From positions 290,880 through 354,879 of the forward strand of contig NZ_FNDW01000003.1 of the NCBI RefSeq assembly GCF_900099685.1: a stretch of 64,000 nucleotides of DNA, given 5' to 3'. Shown here in pieces: positions 1 through 9,400 of the stretch. A program made the position numbers and the translations under genes. A model generated the notes under the pieces. That model saw only the letters and a program-made list of their open reading frames with translations, ran no database searches and was not told where the DNA came from. Each line of letters begins with the position of its first letter. Within the stretch, counting starts at the first letter, position 1. The DNA comes from Chryseobacterium taeanense. GTDB taxonomy: Bacteria; Bacteroidota; Bacteroidia; Flavobacteriales; Weeksellaceae.

Positions 1-364
1 TCTCAGTATCTCCTATCCTTACCATGGCGGATGAAACTTCCGGCTTGGTCTCCTGAAGCGAAGTATCTACCGCAGCCAGTGTCCCGGCATTGGGATCGGC
101 AGCGCTCAAGGTCTGCCAGGTTCCCGCCACGACGGCTTTCACCTGGGCATCGGCAGGATCAAAAATAATCATGCCGTCTACCATATCGGGAATAGTTTTC
201 GTATCAGGATCTACTTTTACCCAAGGAAGTATCAGGCCCCGGTTCTCAGTGTTTCCGAACTCAAGGGATACCCAGTTGTTGGTAACCGAAGTTTTGCCGA
301 TCGCCACCTGGGAAAAGCAGACCGATGAGACCAGCAGCCCTCCTGCAATTAGTATTGATTTCAT
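1..364 (-). CDS. Secreted surface protein, C-terminus cut by window edge
   Basis: The frame opens with ATG at 364 and runs off the left edge without a stop, so about 121 residues are visible. It starts with a signal peptide of about 19 residues (MKSILIAGGLLVSSVCFSQ) followed by 'VAIGKTSVTNNWVSLEFGN', an N-terminal style common in flavobacterial secreted proteins. A later stretch (DGMIIFDPADAQVKAV, then GTWQTLS) resembles the end of the giant protein upstream (EGMIVMDLTNRMLKVYT), so both probably share a small surface module. It lies 90 bases downstream of the giant gene, after a terminator-like hairpin, and may be read by readthrough. No enzymatic motif is visible; export is well supported, function unknown. 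Confidence 0.7.
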   Translation of the reverse strand, partial: MKSILIAGGLLVSSVCFSQVAIGKTSVTNNWVSLEFGNTENRGLILPWVKVDPDTKTIPDMVDGMIIFDPADAQVKAVVAGTWQTLSAADPNAGTLAAVDTSLQETKPEVSSAMVRIGDTE

Positions 365-385
365 TGTCTTTTATTATTTAAGTTG

Positions 386-442
386 TTAAAAAGATCAGCC
401 TTTCCGCACGGCACAGCGTGCGCCGTGCGGGAAAGAGCTGAT
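386..442 (-). terminator. Intrinsic terminator after the giant repeat gene
   Basis: Positions 401-412 pair with 422-434 with one bulged base (TTTCCGCACGGC against GCCGTGCGGGAAA). The stem is extended by ATCAGC (394-399) with GCTGAT (437-442). Read on the minus strand the hairpin is followed by five T (386-393 region). It sits just past the stop codon at 455 and before the next gene, so it should reduce transcription of the downstream secreted protein. Confidence 0.8.
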
Positions 443-454
443 GCATCTCATTAT

Positions 455-3400
455 TTAATCAGGACAGGTCTGCTGACCGATCTCATACCATCCGGCAACT
501 CCGTTCTTCACGGTATAGACTTTCAGCATTCTGTTGGTAAGGTCCATCACGATCATCCCTTCCACCGGAGAAGTCAGAATAGGAGTCGTGTCATCATCTG
601 CCACAGGTTGGTTGGAATCATTGAATCTCACCCTGTTGATGATCATACCTTTGGTTTTTGCTTCAAGAGCCATCCAGCCTCCTTTTCTTACCATCGGCCA
701 GTTGTCGGCATTTACACCGGCTCTTCCAAGAGCTGTGATTCCCGCTTTGGTCGCTAAAGCTGTTCCGGAAGTTACCGCAGGCTTATAGCATACCGAAGTA
801 GCCGTGGTGAAGGACATGTAATTGAGTGAAGGTACGACACCTCCGGATACATAGAAAGCATAATATTCCGTACCATTAATCGTTTCTTTTCCACTGTTGG
901 CGATCACGAAAGCGGTACCGTCGCTTAGTTTGGCAGCGGTAGAAGCAAAGATCAGTCCTATGGAACTGGACGATGCATTTCCGAATGCTGAAACAGGATA
1001 GTAAACGCCAATCTTATCGGCAAAGTTCCCTTTGTTCTGCACTTTCCATACACGGCTGAAACGCTTGGTGTAGGTGAGCCCATTGGATGCTACGTTTCCT
1101 GTGGCCACTCTGGTGGTTAAGGATCCGTTGTCGTCTCCCCATACCAAGTACTGCATATCTGAGCTGAAGGTATTGGTATTGGCCTTATTGCTTGCCTCTA
1201 CAGCATTAAGTGCTACGAGCACCTGGCTGTCAGTCTCAATATTGGCCGTTGCACCTCGGTTCACACTCTGACTCTGCTTCTGGTTGAGTGCCGTAAGGTC
1301 GTCCCTTCCGATTCCTGCGATGTTGTACTTATACGTCGCATCGGCTGTCCAGCTCTTGCTTCCATCTGATGCCAGATAATCCTGACCTGTTGTTGGCTGA
1401 TAGATGGTAATACCATATTTCAGGGCAAGATAGCTGTTTACCTTCAGTCGCTTCGTATCATCCAGTGACGAAGAATATTCGACCATTTCCGGAATTTTAC
1501 CGTTGGTAGCGTTACCCATGACAAGGTTTCCGCCTGTCCAGTTGGTACTGTTAGCTAGAGTGTTAAGCTGTTTGGCATTGATCCCGCTGTACAATACATC
1601 TCCTGCTGCTGTTCTCCATCCTGAATATAGTTCTGAAGAACCTCCTGAAGGTGCGGCCGTAGTATTGGTGGCTGAAGATCCGCCTAATGTCAGGTTAACA
1701 TATCCTGCACCGGCAGAGCTGAACTGCAGAAGATTACCCCCTGCCACTTTTGGCTGAAGGAAATAATGCGCACCCAATATATCGGATACTGCGAAAACAG
1801 CTACATTCTTCTGACCGTCGATACCCAGCGTTCCTGTGATATCGAAGTTCTGACCACCATTAAAGGCCAGTACCGGGTTGAAGTTCATATTATCCGTCAC
1901 ATTGTTCCTGTACGTAGGCTGCTGACCGGAAACGACCTGTGTACCGTGGCTGTTGTTACCACTCTGATCCTTCCATGTTGCTACTGATGCATTATCTGCG
2001 TTGGAAACTATTTCCTCATCATCAGCACGCAGCCACAGGTTCTCACCTGCTACTCCTCCCGGTGACTTTTGATAGTACGCCATGGTGAAGAAGAACTCCG
2101 ACTGATTCACCTGCGCCGCAGGAATGGTGAATGCTTTATAGTCTACTGAGTTGATCGTTACCACACCGGCAGTATTGCTCTCAAACACCTGGCTTCCTGC
2201 AGGGAATGTAGCATCCGTACTGTAGAGCAGTGAAGACACTTTCAGGTTTTTGATGTATGTTGCCGGTACCAATACCTGGATATCTTTTGAAAGATTCTTG
2301 GTATTCTGTACCCTCCATACCCTATTAAGTCTCTCCTGATAAGGATATAAGGCTGTGAATGTTGAAGTATCACCCGACATATCGGTATTGTTGTCTCCCC
2401 ATACCAGGAACTGAAGATTGGTATCAAAGGTTCCTGTATTGGCTTCATTGGTGGCCGCTATGTTATCAAGACCAATGATCACCTGCTTGCCACTGTTTAC
2501 ACTCTGGCTCTGTTTCTGATAGAGATCACTGATGTCATCTCTACCGATCCCTGCAATATTATTCTGGTAGGTATTGCTGCCTGTCCAGAAAGAAGTATTG
2601 TTAACTGCATCGGATGACAAATAGGTGAACGGAGAACTGTTAGTACCCAGTGTTACCCCATATTTCAATCCTAAATAAGAATCGATACGCTGCTTATCGG
2701 TAGAAGACGGGATCGTATTATAATAGATCACTTCCCCGATAACACCGTTCCAGTTTTCACTTCCTGACTGTCTTGTCCCTATTCTTCCTATGTTTAGTAC
2801 AGTATTTATTGGAGCTGTTGCTGTGGTACTTGCAATCGGAAGGGCATTATACGTTCCATAAATATTACTATTGTTAGCTGCCCCATACGAAATTACCGGT
2901 GTATTAGACGCATAAGGAGAAGCTGAACTATAAGGGCTAAAATCATGACCATACGTTGTCACCAAAACATTATTACCCGATCTCATCAGTCCGAAGTTTT
3001 GAGCGTCAGCACTCGTACCATAGCTGGTAAGCCACTCGAAAGTTCCTCCTGTGACCGAAGTTCTACCCACACCGAATACCGATCTTATCTTGCTTCCATT
3101 TGCCATTCCCGCATCACTGAAGGACATGAAATCTGATAGTGAAGAATTGACTGTATCCGCATTAAAGGTGAACGACGGGTTAAAGTTCAACAGGGAAGTT
3201 CCTGATGTATTGTACACCGGCTGGTTGACTGCCACCGACTGGGTCGCGTCTGCATTAACCGTCTGATCTTTCCATGTAAGGGTAGAGCCTGTCACCACAT
3301 CCCTGTCGGCACGGTACCATCTCACCAGGTTAGTAGTTACCCCACCCGGACCGTTAAGCGGGGCCGCAAAGGTGAAGTAATTTCCTGTTGGAATCTGGAT

Positions 3401-6400
3401 ACCGGCAGTTACACCTGAAGCAAGTACTTTATAGGTAACATTTGATGAGAATGTAGGATCTGTACTGTAGATCAGGTAGGTTGCTCTCACGTTGTCTACT
3501 TTTACAAAGACATTCTGAGGTGTTCCGGTCTGCTGTACTTTCCATACACGATTCATGATAGCATTCAGACTGTGGCTTAACCCTGACTTTAAGGCAAAGG
3601 TTGTCGGCTGCCCGTTGTGTCCTGTGATAAAGTAATATTTATCATTAGCAATATCGGTATGCCCACTTGCCCCGCTCTGGTTGTTGTTGGTAAAGTTATT
3701 ATCTGTACTCAATGTGATAATATCCGATACCGGCATCTGGCTCTTCGTAATGCGCTGATGAAGCGCTGTGATATCGTCTCTGCCGATACCGATCACATTG
3801 TTCTGGTAAACAGCATCGCTCTCCCAGATACGAACGGTACCATCGTAACTGGCCAGGTAATCTCCCTCCTGAATCGGAGCTGATATGTTCTCGCCTGATG
3901 TTCCGTTACCATTATTATCACGGCCTAACGTAATACCGTACTTCAAAGCAAGGTAGCTGTTAAGCTGAATACGTTGAGATGCTGTGATATTTTTCTTAAA
4001 CACCACAAACTCACCGAAGACCCCTGTAAAAGGATTATAATCTTCCCTGTTTCCAGGTACATCTCCCAAACGGATTACACTGCATCCGTTGTAAGTAGTG
4101 CTGCCTGTAAAATTCAATACATTGTTTCCATTGATGAGTACGTTTGATCCATCGGAAACTGTATTCTTAAACGAAGCCATATTGATGGTAGCATAACCAC
4201 TATTACCACCGTTGTATCCAATTGAATGGTTATCGTTGGCAATCTTGGTGGTAAGCAGAGAGCGCTCATCAAGGATACCACCTAAGTCTGTACCCCATAC
4301 ATCCTGCTCTTTTACCGCATCTGCTTTGTACATGATAGCCACGTCTGCATCAGGAGATGATACACGGGAAATATCTGCCTGGATCATACCCCAGGTCCAG
4401 CCTGTACCGGGACCAAATCCTGCTACGCTATTGTAGTTAAAGGTTTTCCCCAAGGTCATCTGGCCTGCTGAACCTCCTAAACAGTCATTGATGTCAAAAC
4501 GGAGATTATTATTGTTTCCACTTTGATCTAACCAAGTCTGCGTTCCTGTAAGACCAATATCGCCACGAAGCCATACCACTTCATCTTCTACACCACCAGG
4601 CCACTTCATAAAGGTAGCAAACGTAAAATAGGATCCTGAAGGGATCTGTACGCCCTGCTGTGTTACTCCTGCCATAAGCTGTTGATATTGAACATTGGAA
4701 GAGAACGTAGGATCATTACTATACACAAGATAGGTGGCGAGATTGTCTGTCGTTTTGATATAGACATCCTGCGCTGTACCTGTTCTCTGTACTTTCCATA
4801 TACGTTTCATCAAGGCATTAAGCCCATTGCTTAAACCTAACTTTTTAGCATAAGATGTTGCCGCGTTATTATTTCCGGTGACAAAGAAAAACTTGTCATT
4901 CACAATATCGGTATGCCCGTTAGTACCACTCTGGTTCTTATTCGCAAAATTACTGTCGGTACTCAGGGTAATGATATCCGGTGTCGCCGACTGACTCGTG
5001 GTAATACGCTGATGGAAAGCCGAGATATCATCTCTTCCAAGCCCTACCACGTTGTTCTGATACACCGCATCGGATGACCAGGTTTTGGTCGTACCGTTAC
5101 TCGCCAGGTAGTCACCTTCAAATATTTGTACCGGTGAAGCCGATACCATATCGCCAACAGGCAGTTTTCCGTCGTTGTTTCTTCCAAGTGTAATTCCGTA
5201 CTTCAATGCCAGGTAGCTGTTGAGCTGGATACGATCGATCGCACTCATGTTCTTTTGGTACACGACCATATCACCTACTACTCCTTTGAAGACATTGCCC
5301 GCACCTTTTACGTCGCCTAAACGGATGTTGTTACAACCCGAATAGGTGGTGGACCCTGTAAAGTTAAGCACATTGTTTCCATTAATCAATACATTGGATC
5401 CGCCAGAAACCGTACCCTGGAAGGAAGCCACATTGATCGTAGCAGCCCCTGAATTACCTCCGCTATAGCCAATTCCTGTATTATCGTTGGCGATTTGGGT
5501 AGTAGTTAATGAACGTTCATCAAATGCACCTCCCCAATCTGTACCCCATACGTCCTGTGCATAGGCACCGTCAGTCTTATACACAATGGCTACATCGGCA
5601 TTAGCGTGTTGAAGACGTGAAATGTTGGCAGGTGTGTATCCCCACACCCAGTTGTCATTGTCTCCAAAGCTTGCTACGGGGTTGAAATTCAGAGTTTCTC
5701 CTAACACCATCTGCCCTCTTGGGTTTTCATTACAGGCATAGGTGCTAAATTGGAGGTCATTATTGTTAACCGCAGGACTTTGATCTTCCCAAAGCGTATT
5801 GGTAAGGCCTGTGTCACCGCGAAGCCATAAGACCTCATCTCTTACCCCACCCGGTGACTGCTCGTAGAAAGCCAGGGTCATATAGAACGAAGCCTGGTTC
5901 ACCATTACAGCAGGAACCGTAAATACACGGTAAACCACCGAGTTTATGGTTACAGTATTCGGATTCGGATTATACACCTGGTAGGTGTTGGCCGAAAAGG
6001 CAGCATCGGTACCGCATAATAAGCTGCTGCTGGAAGAGACAAGCGTAAATGGCACCAATACCTGAACACTTTGGTTCACCGCATTGGTATTCTGTACTCT
6101 CCATACCCTGCTTAACCTTGTGTTGTAGCCGGAAATTCCTGTAAAAGGAGTTGTATTGGCTGCATTATTATCCCCCCACATCAGGAACTGCAGGTTGTTA
6201 AGCGTTCCGGTATTGGCTGCATTGGTAGCCACCACCGTGGAAAGACCCATAATAAGCTGAGATCCTGTATTTACTGATTGAGACTGCTTTTGCAACAACG
6301 CGGAAGCATCGTCTCTTCCGATTCCGGCGATGTTATTTTGATAAGTACCATCTTCGGATTTCCAGAATCTTGTTGTTGCGTTGGAAGCTAAATAATCTCC

Positions 6401-9400
6401 TTCATAAATGCCGCTTCCAGTTCCTATTTCTTCTCCAGAATTAGTATCACCATCGGAATCTTTGGATAACGTCACACCATATTTAACGGCTAAATAAGAA
6501 TTAATTCTTAACCGTTCTATATCGGAAAGAACAGTATTATGGGTAATAACTTCAGGAATTGCTCCACTAAAGTAAAGCGCACGACCAGCAATTGTTCTTG
6601 AGCCTATGCTTACTAAGCTTGCTGGTGAAGGAATTTGATTGATCGTTCCTGTTTTTATTATTGAATTATTCTTATAAATCTTAGCTCCATTGGTAGTATT
6701 GCTCATAGAAGACCCAAATAATTGTGGGATTCCTGCATCAACAGTCGTTGCACTGATTATTGACACCCAGCTACCATTATTTTGCCCGAATTCTACAGTT
6801 CCGTTATTTAATCTGAACTCTCCTCCATTACTTGTGCCTACAGCACCAAAACTTAATATATTTCTAACATTGCTATCAGTTACTGCAGGTGGTCTTACAG
6901 CAGAAAACAATGTATTTGTGGAACCATTGATAAAGCTATTTGCATCAATATAGTCATCAACTCCATCGAAAGACACAATTGGATTAAAATTCATTAGCTG
7001 AGAAGGTACAGTACGATATAATGGCTGATTTCCAACTGTAGCCTGTAATGCATTGGTTCCATTACCGCTTTGGTCTGCCCAAGATGATAATGGAGTACTA
7101 TCAACAACTGTAGAAGTTCCTGCATCAGCTTTTAACCATAATGATACCCCGGCAACTCCTCCCGGCGCAGTTACGTATCCTGCAAAGCTGAAGAAGTGTC
7201 CTGAAGTAAATCCATCTAAATTGGTATCTACCTCTGCTACATAATACTGCACTCCTCCCAATGATACTTGTGTCATAGCCTTTCTGGCATCACTGCCATC
7301 AAAAGTAGCATCATCACTGATTAATAATGACGGCATGGTTACACTCACCGGCAACTGACTTACCGGTATGGCTACTTTTACCGTTCCTATTGTTCCTGTC
7401 TTCTGTATTTTCCAGATTCGGGTCATCCTGAAATTGGAGCTTCCATAGGCAAAAGGTGTTGCAAAAGAGGTACTTCCTGTATCAGAACCCCAAACCAGGA
7501 AGCTTTTGTCTGAAGTAAAGTCATTGCCATTATTTGCATTGTTATCGGCAATGTTTACATTCCCGATAACAGGCTGGATTCCTCCGTTTACCGATTGTGA
7601 CTGCTTTTGATTCAAGGCAGAAGCATCGTCTCTACCGATCCCGGTGATGTTGTTCTGGTAAGTTGCATCAGTACTCCAAAATTTTGTATTACCATCTGAA
7701 GCTATATAATCTCCTTCAAAAATGCTTCCCGCTACTATAGGCTCTCCAGAAGTTGCATTTCCATTATTGTTACGGGATAAAGTTAGTCCATATTTAATTC
7801 CCAAATATGAGTTAATCCTTAAGCGCTCTACATCGGTATGAGATGAAGGATACATAATCAATTCTCCAAGTAATCCATTAAACCTATCTTGGTTTGTATT
7901 ATCATTTGAACGCCCAACATATGGTATAGAATTATGATTAGCCATATTGCCTGAACCCACCCATAATTGTGTTACAAGCTTACCTGCATTAACGTAAGCT
8001 AAAGTAGATGAGGCGGAAGCACCAGCAATAATATCCATATTTGCCAAAAGCTTATTATAGCCAATATCTGTAGTAGTATTTACATATGTTACACCCCCTG
8101 TTCCATCTGCATCATTATCTCCAGCAGCCATTCTCTGACCCTTAAAGAAATATGCGGCGTTACCGTAGGTCGAGCTTGTACCTGAAATAACTGTGTTTGC
8201 AAAAGCATCGGATCCGGCTGAAAATTGATACATTCCATAGCCATTTTTAAATAATATAGCCCTATCTCCAGTCAGGTAGCCTGATCCATTAAAATAGACT
8301 GCATTATTAAAATTAATTGTCTGCGTACCTGTTTGTATTGTATTAGTAACAGAAAAATTATTATTCCCTGTCTGATCTATCCATTGCGTTAAGGTTGTGG
8401 AACTAGATGATACATCCTTATTTCCTTTTAACCACAAGGATGCTCCCAACACCCCTCCAGGCGCTGTCATAAAAGCCGCAAAGCTGAAGTATTGCCCTGA
8501 AGACAAGTCAATATTAGCGTTGATATCTGTTACATAGTAATCTACTCCACCGATGGTTTCTTTAGTCATTAAGAACCTGTCATCAAGACCGTCAAACGTT
8601 GTATCACCACTTACCAATAAGGTTGGTTTGGTTACACTTCCCGGAAGATCACTTACTTTTAACGCAACCCTTACCTTGCCTACCGTTTGGGTTTCCTGTA
8701 CTTTCCAGATACGTGTCATTCTGTTATTCAGCCCGCCAAAAGCAAATGCCGTGGCAAAATTGGTGCTGCCTGTATCTGAACCCCACATCATGAAGGTCTT
8801 ATCGGCACCAAAATTATTGTTGTTGTTGGCGTTAGTATCTGATATATTCGCATTTCCGATCACAGGCTGGATGCCACTGTTTACCGATTGCGACTGCTTC
8901 TGGTTCAGACCTGACGCATCATCTCTACCGATACCGGCGATGTTATTCTGGTAACCAGAATTCGAAGTAGAATTATAATAGGCAACAGCATCTGAAGATA
9001 TATAATCACCTGACTTTGTTACACCATATTTTAGAGCAAGGTAACTTTCTACTTTGCTTAATGTTGCTCCTGTGAGCTCACCTTCATAAGCAATCACTTC
9101 ACCGGCTGTAAACAATGCAGAAATATTATTACCTCCACCACCAAATACATCATTTCCTAAAACATATCCCTGAGTTCCACTTTGAAGTGATTTTCCGGTC
9201 AGATTACCCGCTTGTGCTCCATTCTGTCTTAAGGTAACAGCACCTGCTGATGGGCTTACCGATAAACTAGTTAGTACAGTTGTTCCCAAAATTGCCGGAT
9301 TATAAGAAATAGTTGATCCGGTACCTCCTGTACTTCCCGCCTCAGCATGATAGCTTCCTGATATTCTTACAGATGGTAGCTCATTCCAGTTATTGCTCCC

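Noticed and set aside
8553..8954. Plus-strand frame of 133 codons inside the giant gene
   Set aside because: Antisense shadow of a biased repeat-coding region; many similar ones occur in 455-11080.
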